A stretch of 64,000 nucleotides of DNA from an uncultured Eubacterium sp. (GTDB lineage: Bacteria > Bacillota > Clostridia > Lachnospirales > Lachnospiraceae), in NCBI GenBank assembly GCA_900551945.1, contig URYE01000001.1, positions 1 to 64,000 on the forward strand, in the 5' to 3' direction. The stretch's first letter is position 1, and the number at the start of each line of letters is the position of its first letter. Shown here piece by piece: positions 41,722-51,571 of this stretch. A program made the position numbers and the translations under genes. Below the pieces are notes generated by a model, which searched no databases, was not told where the DNA came from, and worked only from the letters and a program-made list of their open reading frames with translations.

Positions 41722-43227
41722 ATGCAGGGTTTTACATATATTGATTTGGCAATACTGATTGTCTATCTGGCAGCAGTATTATTTGCAGGGCTTCACTTTG
41801 CAAAAAAGGAAATGACGGGTAAGGAATATTTTAAGGGTGATGGAACAGTGCCTTGGTGGGTTACATCAGTTTCTATATTTGCCACACTGTTAAGTCCTAT
41901 TTCATTCTTGTCATTAGCAGGTAACTCATATGCAGGAACTTGGATTATGTGGTTTGCACAGCTTGGTATGCTTCTTGCAATTCCACTTACAATAAAATTC
42001 TTTCTTCCTATCTATAGTAAGCTTGATATTGATACAGCTTACCATTATCTTGAACTTAGATTTGGAAGTAAGGGACTTCGAGTTCTTGGCGCAGTAATGT
42101 TTATTATTTATCAGATTGGACGTATGTCTATTATTATGTATCTTCCATGTATGGTACTTGGAAGTCTTACAGGAATAAGTGTAAATGTACTTATTATAAT
42201 TATGGGTATTATAGCAATTATCTACTCATATACAGGTGGACTTAAATCAGTACTTTGGACAGACTTTATTCAAGGCTCAGTGTTATTAATTGGTGTAACA
42301 TTTGCACTCATTTATTTACTTGCTCATTTAGACGGAGGAATTGGAGCAATCTTCACAGCATTTGCAACAGAACACAAATTCCTTGCAGTTGACCAGCCTA
42401 TATTTAATCCTAATATATTAAAAGACAGTGTATTTATTATGATTGTTGGTGCTGGTTTTAATACAATGAGTTCTTATGTATCAAGTCAAGATATTGTTCA
42501 ACGTTTTACAACAACAACAGATACAAAGAAGCTTAATAAGATGATGCTTACAAATGGTGCATTATCAATATTTATAGCAACAGTATTTTATCTTATTGGT
42601 ACAGGCTTATATGTATTTTATAAGCAGAACGCACTTCCACCAGCAGCCGCACAAGACCAGATATTTGCTTCTTATATAGCATTTGAACTTCCAGTTGGTG
42701 TTACAGGACTTTTACTTGCAGCTATTTATGCAGCAGCTCAATCAACACTTTCAACAGGTCTTAATTCAGTAGCTTCAAGCTGGACGCTTGATATTCAAGC
42801 AAGACTTACAAAAAAAGAGTTAAGCTTTGAAAAGCAGACAAAGATTGGTCAGATTGTATCACTTATCGTTGGTATATTTGCAATTGTAGTTGCTATGGTA
42901 CTTGCAAATGGTGGTGTTAAGTCAGCTTACGAATGGTTCAATGGATTTATGGGACTTGTACTTGGTATTTTAATTGGAACATTTATACTTGGAGCATTTA
43001 CAAAGGTTGCCAATACATTCGGTGCAGTTGCAGCATTTATCGCTTCATCAGGTGTAATGGTTTATATTAAATACTTCGTTCCAGCAAAGTCAGTTACAAT
43101 ATGGAGTTATTCTATTATATCAATTGTTGTATCATTAGTTGTTGGTATTCCTGCAAGTATTATATGGAGAAAGATAAAGAACGACAACTCAGTTCCAGCA
43201 CCTAATACAACAATTTATAAAAATTAA
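41722..43227 (+). CDS. Sodium:solute symporter, probable sialic acid importer
   Basis: A 501-aa SSS-family membrane protein with about 13 helices; the family signature region around GGLKSVLWTDFIQGSVLLIG is clear, as is the AAIYAAAQSTLSTGLNSVASSW segment of the sodium site. It lies in the nan operon after nanA, so it probably imports N-acetylneuraminate with Na+. Substrate comes from context. The ATG at 41722 follows AGGAGGG. No extracellular sialidase gene is present in the window, so free sialic acid would come from other bacteria or a distant gene. Confidence 0.88.
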   Translation: MQGFTYIDLAILIVYLAAVLFAGLHFAKKEMTGKEYFKGDGTVPWWVTSVSIFATLLSPISFLSLAGNSYAGTWIMWFAQLGMLLAIPLTIKFFLPIYSKLDIDTAYHYLELRFGSKGLRVLGAVMFIIYQIGRMSIIMYLPCMVLGSLTGISVNVLIIIMGIIAIIYSYTGGLKSVLWTDFIQGSVLLIGVTFALIYLLAHLDGGIGAIFTAFATEHKFLAVDQPIFNPNILKDSVFIMIVGAGFNTMSSYVSSQDIVQRFTTTTDTKKLNKMMLTNGALSIFIATVFYLIGTGLYVFYKQNALPPAAAQDQIFASYIAFELPVGVTGLLLAAIYAAAQSTLSTGLNSVASSWTLDIQARLTKKELSFEKQTKIGQIVSLIVGIFAIVVAMVLANGGVKSAYEWFNGFMGLVLGILIGTFILGAFTKVANTFGAVAAFIASSGVMVYIKYFVPAKSVTIWSYSIISIVVSLVVGIPASIIWRKIKNDNSVPAPNTTIYKN

Positions 43228-43340
43228 TGATTATATCAGACAAGTTCATTATTTGAGTAAAATGGACTTGTCTGTATATACATAACTTATAATAATTATT
43301 ATTTGGGATAAAATTAATTGTGATAGATAAGGAGATTATT

Positions 43341-43796
43341 ATGATTTTTGGAAATATAAATAATTTAAAAGAATATTCATTTCTTGAAGCTAAAGTTAAA
43401 AAATGTTTTGAATATGCAAAGGAGCATGACTTATTACAGTATGAAAAGGGAAGTCATGAAATAGATGGTGATAATTTATTTGTCAACATAGTAAGTTATA
43501 CTACAACAACACCAGAAGAACGTTTTTGGGAAGCACATAAAAAATATCTTGATGTACATTTAATGCTTGATGGAACAGAACAGATTGATTTGAATTTTAT
43601 TCAAAACATGCAGTTAAAAGAATTTGTTGAAAAAGACGATTTTCTTCCAATGGACGGAGATAAAAATTCTTCGGTTGTATTAAATAAAGGTGATTTTTTG
43701 GTATGTTATCCAAGTGACGGACATCGTACAGCGGTCAAGGCAAAAGACGAACCAGAAACAATCAAAAAAGCGATTTTTAAAGTTAAGATTGATTAA
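43341..43796 (+). CDS. yhcH: YhcH/YjgK/YiaL-family sugar anomerase
   Basis: A 151-aa cupin-like protein of the family that includes NanQ, which speeds conversion between sialic acid anomers. Metal-site signatures EERFWEAHKKYLDVHLML and DGHRTAVK (late His) are present. I choose the ATG at 43341, with AAGGAG six bases upstream; the GTG at 43320 lies before the ribosome site. Its place in the nan operon agrees with an anomerase role. A terminator follows at 43808. Confidence 0.88.
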   Translation: MIFGNINNLKEYSFLEAKVKKCFEYAKEHDLLQYEKGSHEIDGDNLFVNIVSYTTTTPEERFWEAHKKYLDVHLMLDGTEQIDLNFIQNMQLKEFVEKDDFLPMDGDKNSSVVLNKGDFLVCYPSDGHRTAVKAKDEPETIKKAIFKVKID

Positions 43797-43807
43797 ATGC
43801 AAATTGC

Positions 43808-43846
43808 AAGGAGGGCAGACCATTTTTTAGGTTTGTCCTTTTTTGC
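43808..43846 (+). terminator. Terminator between yhcH and the ROK kinase
   Basis: AGGGCAGACC pairs with GGTTTGTCCT, followed by TTTTT. It would divide the nan cluster into two transcripts unless read-through occurs. Confidence 0.65.
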
Positions 43847-43923
43847 TAAATTTTTAACATAAAAGTTTAATGTTATGAAGAAATATTTTAAAATAAAATA
43901 AAGCTAAGAAAAGAGGTGCTTGT

Positions 43924-44817
43924 ATGGAAAAGTATATATGTATAGATATTGGTGGAACTGCAATTAAGTATGGAATAATTGGTTCAGATAATAACATTTT
44001 AACAAAAAATCAGATGGATACGCAGGCGCATAAAGGAGGACCAGAAATACTTAAAAAAGTAATAAATATTGTGCAAAATGCGATTGATGAATATGGCGAA
44101 AAAATAATAGGCATATGTATTTCAACAGCAGGAATGGTTGATGACAAAAAAGGGGAAATATTTTATTCTGCACCATTAATTCCTAATTATGCAGGAACAC
44201 AATTCAAAAAGGTGCTTGAAGAAAAATTTCACATTCCATGTGAAGTTGAAAATGATGTAAAGTGCGCAGGACTTGCAGAATATAAAACGGGTGCAGGCAA
44301 AAATAGCAGTATTATGTTAATGCTTACAATAGGTACAGGTATTGGAGGCTGCATTATTATAGATGGAAAAATCTTTCATGGATTTAGCAACAGTGCGTGT
44401 GAAGTAGGTTATATGTACATGGACGGAAGCGACTATCAAACACTAGGAGCGGCAAGTATACTTACACAAAAAGTTGCTGAGTGGAAAGGTGAAAGTAAAG
44501 ATAATTGGAATGGTTATCGTATATTTGAAGAAGCTAAAAATGGTGATGAGCTATGTAATCGTGCCATAGATGAAATGTCAGAAGCAATTGCAAAAGGTAT
44601 TGCAAATATATGTTGTGTAATTAATCCAGAAGTTGTTGTGTTAGGCGGTGGAATAATGGCACAAGAAGAATTTTTAAAAAATAAGATTGAAAATGGTGTT
44701 AAAAAATATCTCGTATCAAGTATAGAAAAAAATACGACAATTAAATTTGCAAAGCATAGAAATGACGCAGGAATACTCGGAGCATATTATAATTTTTGTA
44801 ATAAACATAGTAAGTAA
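43924..44817 (+). CDS. nanK: ROK-family kinase, probable N-acetylmannosamine kinase
   Basis: A 297-aa sugar kinase. DIGGTAIKYGI (ATP phosphate-1), ENDVKCAGLAE (catalytic Asp), TIGTGIGGCII (phosphate-2) and the late VVLGGGIM are present. The cysteine-rich zinc motif of most ROK proteins (CxCGxxGCxE) is missing; the region reads SACEVGYMYMDGSDYQTLGA, keeping only the Glu. This is a real difference from the standard family. In context it phosphorylates ManNAc before NanE. Confidence 0.88.
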   Translation: MEKYICIDIGGTAIKYGIIGSDNNILTKNQMDTQAHKGGPEILKKVINIVQNAIDEYGEKIIGICISTAGMVDDKKGEIFYSAPLIPNYAGTQFKKVLEEKFHIPCEVENDVKCAGLAEYKTGAGKNSSIMLMLTIGTGIGGCIIIDGKIFHGFSNSACEVGYMYMDGSDYQTLGAASILTQKVAEWKGESKDNWNGYRIFEEAKNGDELCNRAIDEMSEAIAKGIANICCVINPEVVVLGGGIMAQEEFLKNKIENGVKKYLVSSIEKNTTIKFAKHRNDAGILGAYYNFCNKHSK

Positions 44818-44954
44818 TTTTTGTGATTTTAATAACAACATTTAATATTATTTTTGGTATTATATAGATATATTGATGGTTTAAAAGAAAGAACAAACTT
44901 ATGAGGTTTTAAATTAAAAAATACAAAAATTATTTTTATAAGGAGTAGTTAGCT

Positions 44955-45812
44955 ATGGAGTACTATGTAAAATCAGTTATACCAATTATTCAATCTAATT
45001 ATGACAAGTTCACAACAGTAGAAAAGACAGTTGCAGATTTTTTTATTGAAAATGGAGATACAACAGATTTGTCAATTAAGACGGTTTCAGAGCATTTGTT
45101 TGTGTCAAAGGCTTCTATTGTAAGATTTGCAAAAAAGTGTGGTTTTCAAGGTTACAAGGAATTTGTATATCAGTATCAACAGACATTTAAGCAGAAAAAA
45201 GAGCCTATAACAGACAATACTAGAACAGTATTGTATACATATCAAGAGTTGTTAAATCAAGCATATAGTCTTATTAATGAAGCACAGATTGTAAGGGTTG
45301 CAAGATACTTAAATCAAGCAGAGCGTGTATTTGTCTGTGGCAAGGGAAGTTCAGGTCTTGCAGCAGAAGAAATGGAACTTAGATTTATGAGAATTGGCGT
45401 AGATATTCATTCGCTAACTGACTCCGATATGATGAGAATGCAGGCAGTATTTCAAAATAGAAGAAATCTTGTATTTGGGTTTAGTTTAAGTGGTGAGAAA
45501 AAAGGTGTGTTGTATTTACTTCGTGAAGCATATAAAAAGGGTGCAACAACTGTGCTGTTTACGTCTAATAATAGAGATGAGTATAAAGACTTTTGCACAG
45601 AAGTAGTACTTCTTCCATCACTTAAACATCTTAATCATGGAAATGTCATTTCTCCACAATTTCCAATACTTGTAATACTCGATATTGTGTATGAGTATTT
45701 TGTAAAAATGGACAAGTATGAAAGAGAAGAAATGCACGATAGTACACTTGTGGCACTTGAGGAAAGTGAAAAGAAATATTTGCACGAAGATTATGTGCAG
45801 GAATGGAGATAG
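44955..45812 (+). CDS. RpiR-family transcription regulator
   Basis: A 285-aa regulator with an N-terminal HTH_6 domain (residues ~1-78, SVSEHLFVSKASIVRFAKKCGFQGYKEF type) and a C-terminal SIS domain (from ~120, VFVCGKGSSGLAAEEMELRF) that binds a sugar phosphate. It sits inside the nan/nag cluster, between the kinase and nagA, so the ligand is probably ManNAc-6-P or GlcN-6-P. The paired palindromes between nagB and nanE are candidate targets. Activator or repressor cannot be told. Confidence 0.9.
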   Translation: MEYYVKSVIPIIQSNYDKFTTVEKTVADFFIENGDTTDLSIKTVSEHLFVSKASIVRFAKKCGFQGYKEFVYQYQQTFKQKKEPITDNTRTVLYTYQELLNQAYSLINEAQIVRVARYLNQAERVFVCGKGSSGLAAEEMELRFMRIGVDIHSLTDSDMMRMQAVFQNRRNLVFGFSLSGEKKGVLYLLREAYKKGATTVLFTSNNRDEYKDFCTEVVLLPSLKHLNHGNVISPQFPILVILDIVYEYFVKMDKYEREEMHDSTLVALEESEKKYLHEDYVQEWR

Positions 45813-45814
45813 TT

Positions 45815-46981
45815 ATGGTTATTGATAATGTTTTAGTTTATACAGAAAATAAAGAGTTTGTTAAAGGCGGTATTGTCTTAGAAAATGATACTATTAAAAG
45901 TGTATATAAAGATGGTGAAAAACCACAAGTTGATAATGATAAAGTGATAGATGGAAATGGTGCATTTGCAATTCCTGGACTTATTGATTTACATTTTCAT
46001 GGTTGTAAGGGTGATGATTTTTGTGACGCAAGTAAAGAAGCAATTGAACACATTGCAAAATATGAGTGTTCAGTCGGTGTTACATCAATTGCACCAGCTA
46101 CTATGACACTACCAGTAGCAGAGCTTGAAAATGTATTAAAAACGGCAGCAGAGTATAACGAGACTTTACATGGAAGTGATTGCGCTGACCTTATTGGAGT
46201 AAATATGGAAGGCCCATTTATAAGCAAAGTTAAAAAAGGTGCGCAAGACGAAAGAAATATCATTCCATGTAACGAACAGGTGCTTGAAAGATTTTTAAAG
46301 GCTTCAAATGGACTTGTAAAATTTATTGGAATAGCACCAGAAGAAAGTGACAATTCTATTGAATTTATTAAAAATGTCAAGGATAAAGTTAATGTGTCGT
46401 TAGCGCATACTAACTCTGATTATAACACAGCAATGAAAGCATTTGCGGCAGGTGCAAATCACGCAGTTCACCTTTACAATGCAATGCCACCATTTACACA
46501 TAGAGCGTCTGGAGTTGTAGGGGCAGTATCAGATAGTGAAAATGTTATGGCAGAAATAATATGTGATGGTATACACATTCACCCAAGTGTTGTAAGAGCG
46601 ACATTTAAAATGATGGGTGCTGACAGAATGATACTTATTAGTGATAGTATGAGAGCGACAGGTATGCCTGATGGCACATATACGTTGGGTGGTCTTGATG
46701 TAAATGTAGTTGGCAAACGTGCAACACTTGTGTCAGATGGAGCAATAGCTGGTTCAGTTACTAATCTTATGGATTGTATGAGAACTGTTGTAAAGGATAT
46801 GAACATACCACTAGAAACAGCCGTTGGCTGTGCCACAATTAATCCGGCTAAAAGTTTAGGTGTGTATGATAAGTACGGTTCAATTAGTGTAGGAAAAAAA
46901 GCTAATGTGGTGCTTTTAGGAAGTGAACTTGAGTTGAAGATGGTTGTTAAAGACGGTGAGATAGTTGTGAAGAATTTTTAA
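45815..46981 (+). CDS. nagA: N-acetylglucosamine-6-phosphate deacetylase
   Basis: A 388-aa amidohydrolase that removes acetate from GlcNAc-6-phosphate, feeding NagB. Motifs: PGLIDLHFHGCKGDDF, NMEGPFIS (metal Glu), SLAHTNSDY, HLYNAMPPF (metal His), and DGIHIHPS with LISDSMRATGM (catalytic Asp). I use the ATG at 45815, two bases after the regulator stop, with GGAG six bases upstream; an upstream ATG at 45803 would lie inside the previous gene. Last gene of the cluster. Confidence 0.95.
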   Translation: MVIDNVLVYTENKEFVKGGIVLENDTIKSVYKDGEKPQVDNDKVIDGNGAFAIPGLIDLHFHGCKGDDFCDASKEAIEHIAKYECSVGVTSIAPATMTLPVAELENVLKTAAEYNETLHGSDCADLIGVNMEGPFISKVKKGAQDERNIIPCNEQVLERFLKASNGLVKFIGIAPEESDNSIEFIKNVKDKVNVSLAHTNSDYNTAMKAFAAGANHAVHLYNAMPPFTHRASGVVGAVSDSENVMAEIICDGIHIHPSVVRATFKMMGADRMILISDSMRATGMPDGTYTLGGLDVNVVGKRATLVSDGAIAGSVTNLMDCMRTVVKDMNIPLETAVGCATINPAKSLGVYDKYGSISVGKKANVVLLGSELELKMVVKDGEIVVKNF

Positions 46982-47112
46982 TGTAAAAAGGTAATTAGTA
47001 GTATATTGTTAGCAAATAAAGTATATATTGCCACTTGTTTTTTGACAATATATAATTATGTTATTTGATGAATTTATATAAATATATATTAATATTTTTT
47101 ATAAAATGTATA

Positions 47113-47165
47113 TAAGCAAGCACTACATTTCAAAATAATGAATAGTAGTACTTGCTTAATATTAT
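47113..47165. terminator. Terminator between convergent nagA and reductase genes
   Basis: TAAGCAAGCACTA (47113-47125) pairs with TAGTACTTGCTTA (47146-47158) apart from one base; T/A-rich on both sides. Confidence 0.65.
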
Positions 47166-47205
47166 ACCACTATAAAGCTTAGAGAATTTTAAAAATTTAT
47201 AAAAA

Positions 47206-48045
47206 CTAAACTATACTCATAAACCATTCAACTGTTTTTGGGTCGTGGTGTGAGAAGAATAAACTGTTTCCAGTGTCGAGTGCTTCAAGCTGCGCCATTT
47301 CTTCACTATTTAAAGTAAAGTCAAATACATTGAAGTTTTCTTCCATACGTTCTTTATGCACTGACTTAGGAATTACAACAACACCGCTTTGAATAAGAAA
47401 TCTAAGAGCTACTTGAGCAGGTGTTTTTCCATAAGTTTTACCAATCTCAATAAGTTCTTTAGTGTTAAAATAATCATTTCTTCCTTCAGCAAATGGACCC
47501 CATGACATTATTTGTGTATTGTTCTTTGTCATGTATTCTTTTGCAACTTTTTGTTGTTGGAAAATATGAGTTTCTACCTGATTTACGGCTGGTTTAATTT
47601 CTGAAAAATGAACTATATCAAGGTATCTGTCTGGGTAGAAATTAGATACTCCAATTGCTCTTACCTTTCCAGCTTTGTAAGCTTCTTCCATAGCTCTATA
47701 ACTTCCATAATAATCACCAAATGGTTGATGAATAAGAAGTAAATCTATATAATTTGTTTTAAGTTTTTTAAGTGATTTATTTATAGAAGCCTTAGCTTTT
47801 TCATAGCCTGCATTTGTAATCCAAATTTTTGTTGTAATAAAAAGTTCTTCTCTAGGAAGTCCACATTTTTCAATAGCATTTCCAACGCCTTCTTCATTTC
47901 CGTAGGCTTGTGCTGTGTCAATGCTTCTATAACCAGTTTTGATAGCTTCAAGTACGGATTTTTCTGTATCAGCAGGCGGTGTTTGATATACTCCATATCC
48001 TAATACAGGCATTTTAACTCCATTATTGAGTGTAACATATTCCAT
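47206..48045 (-). CDS. Aldo/keto reductase
   Basis: A 279-aa NADPH-dependent reductase of the AKR5-like bacterial group. Catalytic tetrad: Asp and Tyr in SIDTAQAYGNEEGVG, Lys in FITTKIW, His in LLIHQPFGDYYG. Cofactor region VIPKSVHKERMEEN is typical. Stands alone on the minus strand, convergent with nagA. Real substrate unknown; such enzymes reduce many aldehydes and 2,5-diketo sugars. Length and motifs are normal. Confidence 0.92.
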   Translation of the reverse strand: MEYVTLNNGVKMPVLGYGVYQTPPADTEKSVLEAIKTGYRSIDTAQAYGNEEGVGNAIEKCGLPREELFITTKIWITNAGYEKAKASINKSLKKLKTNYIDLLLIHQPFGDYYGSYRAMEEAYKAGKVRAIGVSNFYPDRYLDIVHFSEIKPAVNQVETHIFQQQKVAKEYMTKNNTQIMSWGPFAEGRNDYFNTKELIEIGKTYGKTPAQVALRFLIQSGVVVIPKSVHKERMEENFNVFDFTLNSEEMAQLEALDTGNSLFFSHHDPKTVEWFMSIV

Positions 48046-48396
48046 TATAAACTCCTTTCCAATACTATCTAATTAACAAATTTAGCTTATAAGAATTAAG
48101 AAAAAATTAGATAGTGATATTAAGCTGATTTTTATTATGATTACATTTTACATACATTTAATTAAAATGTACAATGTCAATTATGAAATCTACTATTCAT
48201 AAAATGAATACTGAAACAAAAAAAGAAGATATAATAAATTTGCATTTTGAAAGATAAAATACGTTAAAGGTAGTTTATTGGCTGGTAAGACAAAGTGATG
48301 AATATTGAATAGTGAAAAAATATATAATAAAAATTTCACGAACATTTTATGCTACTTTAACAATAATTTGTTATAATATTGTTGAATTATTATGTA

Positions 48397-48454
48397 TAGG
48401 CTACTTAGTTTTGAAATTAGTAAACATTATTTTTATATTAATATATGTAGCCTA
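48397..48454 (+). repeat. Long-range inverted repeat in the alarmone synthetase leader
   Basis: TAGGCTAC (48397-48404) and GTAGCCTA (48447-48454) flank a 42-base AT-rich loop directly before the ribosome site. Pairing in the mRNA would sit 15 bases from the start codon. The rest of the 423-base gap shows only a possible -10 (TATAAT at 48372). Confidence 0.4.
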
Positions 48455-48468
48455 GAAATGAGGAAATA

Positions 48469-49233
48469 ATGGATAACGTAGTGAATATTACAAATGTAGG
48501 AAATCAAGAAGATGATATAAAAGAAACTGGAATTATTGTTGAAGAAGAAAGTCAGTACATACATGTAACTGAATTAGTTCCAGCTACTAGAGTACTTGGT
48601 GACAATATGGAAACAGTTGCCATAATGACAGAACAATTTGAACAAGTAATAGACCCAATATTAAAAATGTATAGTGCGGCAGTAAGTGAAGCAACGTCAA
48701 GAATAGAGATAATAAAAGACGAATTTAGATATAGAAAAAAGAGATGTCCTATTCATCATATTGATACAAGAATTAAGTCATCAAGAAGTATATTAGGAAA
48801 GTTAAGAAAGAAAAATCTTGATTTATCAATAAATGCAGCTTGCAATAATATTTTTGATATTGCAGGTATAAGAGTAGTGTGTCCTTATATAAAGGATGTA
48901 TATGAAATAAGAGATAGAATATTAGCACAAGACGATATACAAATAATGAATATAAAAGATTATATTGAGCAACCTAAAAATAATGGATATAGAAGTTTAC
49001 ACATGGTAATAAGAGTACCTATTTATTTTATGAATAAAAAACAAATGGTACCAGTTGAAATACAGATAAGAACACTGGCAATGGACTTATGGGCAAGCCT
49101 AGAACATGATATAATGTACAAAGCCATAGGCAACGCCGGCTACGACTTCTCCGAACAACTCTTAGAATGTAGCAAACTAATCTACAAAGCTGAAGACCAA
49201 ATGGAGAAGATGAATGAAATGTTAGAAGAATAA
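48469..49233 (+). CDS. relQ: Small alarmone synthetase (RelQ/YjbM type)
   Basis: A 254-aa (p)ppGpp synthetase without a hydrolase domain. RelA/SpoT synthetase motifs: IDTRIKSSRSILGKLRKK (substrate/ATP helix), NIFDIAGIRVVCPYI (metal Asp), NGYRSLHMVIRV, and VEIQIRTLAMDLWASLEHD (catalytic Glu). It makes stringent-response nucleotides in the cytoplasm. An N-terminal extension of about 45 residues is not part of the usual domain. Codon use shifts toward C-ending codons in the last ~100 bases. Confidence 0.9.
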   Translation: MDNVVNITNVGNQEDDIKETGIIVEEESQYIHVTELVPATRVLGDNMETVAIMTEQFEQVIDPILKMYSAAVSEATSRIEIIKDEFRYRKKRCPIHHIDTRIKSSRSILGKLRKKNLDLSINAACNNIFDIAGIRVVCPYIKDVYEIRDRILAQDDIQIMNIKDYIEQPKNNGYRSLHMVIRVPIYFMNKKQMVPVEIQIRTLAMDLWASLEHDIMYKAIGNAGYDFSEQLLECSKLIYKAEDQMEKMNEMLEE

Positions 49234-49257
49234 AATATAAAAACCCCCAAATTCTCC

Positions 49258-49586
49258 TTGAAATCATAATATTTATATGATAATATAGTGATACTTAGGT
49301 TAATATAATAAAAGCAAAGAAAGAGACTTCTTCTCATGGAACTTGACAGGAAAGTAATGCCATCGACTGAGAGCATACACAAGGAATTGAAAAGCGGAAC
49401 ACTCTGGAGCTGAACTGCTGAAGCATAGTAATCGTGTCTAGGCAGTTACGTTACACGCGTTAAGTGATAAAGATAATAGTCAAAAGTTTAGAATAAGCTT
49501 TTAAATCGACTATTAATGCGGGTGGTACCGTGGATAATTAGATTATTCGCCCCGGAATACATTGATTGTGTATTCTGGGGCTTTTT
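49258..49586 (+). promoter_or_regulatory. Promoter and T-box riboswitch of the aspS-gatCAB operon
   Basis: Promoter TTGAAA (49258-49263), 17-base spacer, TAATAT (49281-49286). The T-box core GGGTGGTACCGTGG is at 49522-49535 and the terminator GCCCCGGAATACA / TGTATTCTGGGGC at 49551-49581 plus T5. Uncharged tRNA would favour the antiterminator and turn on aspS. The specifier should be an Asp or Asn codon from context; I did not place it securely. Confidence 0.88.
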
Positions 49587-49637
49587 ATTTATGTATGTGA
49601 TAACATGACAAATTCGCAGAGCGTGTTTCCCATAGTT
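49587..49637. repeat. E-family repeat, copy E5 (internally deleted)
   Basis: Starts after the T-box terminator T-run. It keeps the beginning (TTTATG) and the far end (AATTCGCAGAGCGTGTTTCCCATAG) but lacks the middle, so it lies inside the aspS leader, 54 bases before the gene. Confidence 0.55.
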
Positions 49638-49690
49638 TATTATATTAACAAAACACACAAGCAGAAAACTGCAAAAAAATGGAGGAAGAT

Positions 49691-51427
49691 ATGTATAGAG
49701 ATGTCACACTTAATAATGTCAGTGAAAATGATATTGGTAAAGAATTAAAAGTTGCTGGTTGGGTTGAAAATATTCGTGACCACGGCGGCGTTTCATTTAT
49801 TGATTTAAGAGATATGTATGGAGTATTACAGGTAGTAATTCGTAACACAGATTTACTTCATGGAATTAAGAAAGAAGAATGTATCTCAATCGAAGGTATC
49901 GTAGAAAAGAGAGATGAAGAAACATACAATCCTAAAATTCCATCAGGAACAATCGAGCTTGAAGCAAAGACAATTACTGTACTTGGTGAAGTATATCAAC
50001 AGCTTCCATTTGAAGTAATGACTTCAAAGGAAGTAAGAGAAGATGTACGTTTAAAGTACAGATATCTTGATTTAAGAAATGAAAAAGTTAAAGATAACAT
50101 TTTATTTAGGTCAAAGGTAATTACATTCCTTCGTCAGAAAATGTCAGACATGGGCTTTATGGAAATTCAGACACCAATCCTTTGTGCTTCATCACCAGAA
50201 GGCGCAAGAGATTACATCGTTCCATCAAGAAAGTATAAGGGAAAGTTCTATGCACTTCCACAAGCACCACAGCAGTACAAACAGCTTCTTATGGTATCTG
50301 GAATTGATAAATATTTCCAGATTGCACCATGCTTTAGAGATGAAGACGCAAGAGCTGACCGTTCACCAGGAGAATTTTATCAGTTGGACTTTGAAATGAG
50401 CTTTGCTACACAAGAAGACGTATTTAGAGTAGGTGAAGAAGTTCTTACAGCAACATTTGAAAAGTTTGCACCAGAAGGTTTTGAAGTTACTAAAGCTCCT
50501 TACCCAATTATCAGCTATAAGCAGGCTATGCTTGAGTTTGGTACAGACAAGCCAGACCTTAGAAACCCACTTAGAATTATAGATGTTACAGAATTTTTCC
50601 AAAGATGTACATTTAAGCCATTCGTTGGAAAGACTGTAAGAGCTGTAAAGGTTCACAATAAGATGTCAAAGGGCTTCCATGAAAAGTTATTAAAGTTCGC
50701 TACAAGCATTGGTATGGGTGGTTTAGGATATCTTGAAGTACTTGAAGATTTATCTTACAAAGGACCTATTGACAAGTTCATTCCAGACGAGATGAAGAAA
50801 GAATTTCTTGAACTTGCTGGTCTTGAAGCAGGAGATACTATTTTCTTTATGGCAGATAAAGAAGATAGAGCCGCTTACTATGCTGGTATGATAAGAACAG
50901 AATTAGGCGAAAAGCTTGACCTTATTGAAAAGAACGCATATAGATTTTGTTATGTAAATGACTTCCCAATGTTTGAAAAAGACCCAGAAACAAAGAAGAT
51001 TGGCTTTACTCACAATCCATTCTCTATGCCACAGGGCGGTCTTGACGCATTAAATAACATGGACCCACTTGATATTCTTGCCTACCAGTATGATATTGTA
51101 TGTAATGGTATAGAATTGTCATCAGGTGCTGTAAGAAATCATGATATGAAGATAATGGTTAAGGCATTTGAAATAGCAGGTTATGACGAAGAAGTGTTAA
51201 AAGAAAAGTTCGGCGCATTATACAATGCGTTCCAGTTCGGTGCACCACCACACGCAGGTATGGCTCCTGGTGTAGACCGTATGATAATGCTTCTTAGAAA
51301 TGAAGAAAATATTCGTGAAGTTATTCCATTCCCTATGAGTGGTACAGCACAAGACCTTATGTGTGGTGCTCCTAACGAAGTAACAGAACAGCAGTTAAGA
51401 GAAGTTCATATTAAGGTAAGAGATTAA
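49691..51427 (+). CDS. aspS: Aspartyl-tRNA synthetase, bacterial type
   Basis: A 578-aa class II synthetase with N-terminal OB fold (residues ~1-105), catalytic core, and the bacterial GAD insertion in the middle (residues ~280-400). Motif 2 QYKQLLMVSGIDKYFQIAPCFRDEDARADR and the end motif APPHAGMAPGVDRMIMLL are split here only by length. The ATG at 49691 follows GGAGG. Together with gatCAB downstream it probably charges tRNA-Asn with Asp as well, the transamidation route to Asn-tRNA; whether it is truly non-discriminating cannot be seen directly. Confidence 0.95.
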   Translation: MYRDVTLNNVSENDIGKELKVAGWVENIRDHGGVSFIDLRDMYGVLQVVIRNTDLLHGIKKEECISIEGIVEKRDEETYNPKIPSGTIELEAKTITVLGEVYQQLPFEVMTSKEVREDVRLKYRYLDLRNEKVKDNILFRSKVITFLRQKMSDMGFMEIQTPILCASSPEGARDYIVPSRKYKGKFYALPQAPQQYKQLLMVSGIDKYFQIAPCFRDEDARADRSPGEFYQLDFEMSFATQEDVFRVGEEVLTATFEKFAPEGFEVTKAPYPIISYKQAMLEFGTDKPDLRNPLRIIDVTEFFQRCTFKPFVGKTVRAVKVHNKMSKGFHEKLLKFATSIGMGGLGYLEVLEDLSYKGPIDKFIPDEMKKEFLELAGLEAGDTIFFMADKEDRAAYYAGMIRTELGEKLDLIEKNAYRFCYVNDFPMFEKDPETKKIGFTHNPFSMPQGGLDALNNMDPLDILAYQYDIVCNGIELSSGAVRNHDMKIMVKAFEIAGYDEEVLKEKFGALYNAFQFGAPPHAGMAPGVDRMIMLLRNEENIREVIPFPMSGTAQDLMCGAPNEVTEQQLREVHIKVRD

Positions 51428-51439
51428 TAATATCAAGTA

Positions 51440-51478
51440 AGTTCCCACTTATATTAATAAAAAAGTGTAGGTGGGAAC
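51440..51478 (+). terminator. Hairpin between aspS and gatC
   Basis: GTTCCCAC (51440-51447) and GTGGGAAC (51471-51478). No good T-run follows, so it may be only a partial terminator. Confidence 0.45.
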
Positions 51479-51571
51479 GGATATTAAGCTTTTATGATAA
51501 ATAGTCATTTTTAGCTGTAAAAAGTTAATTATGAATTAGATTAAAATATATAGAATAGAAAGGTGGCAGTT

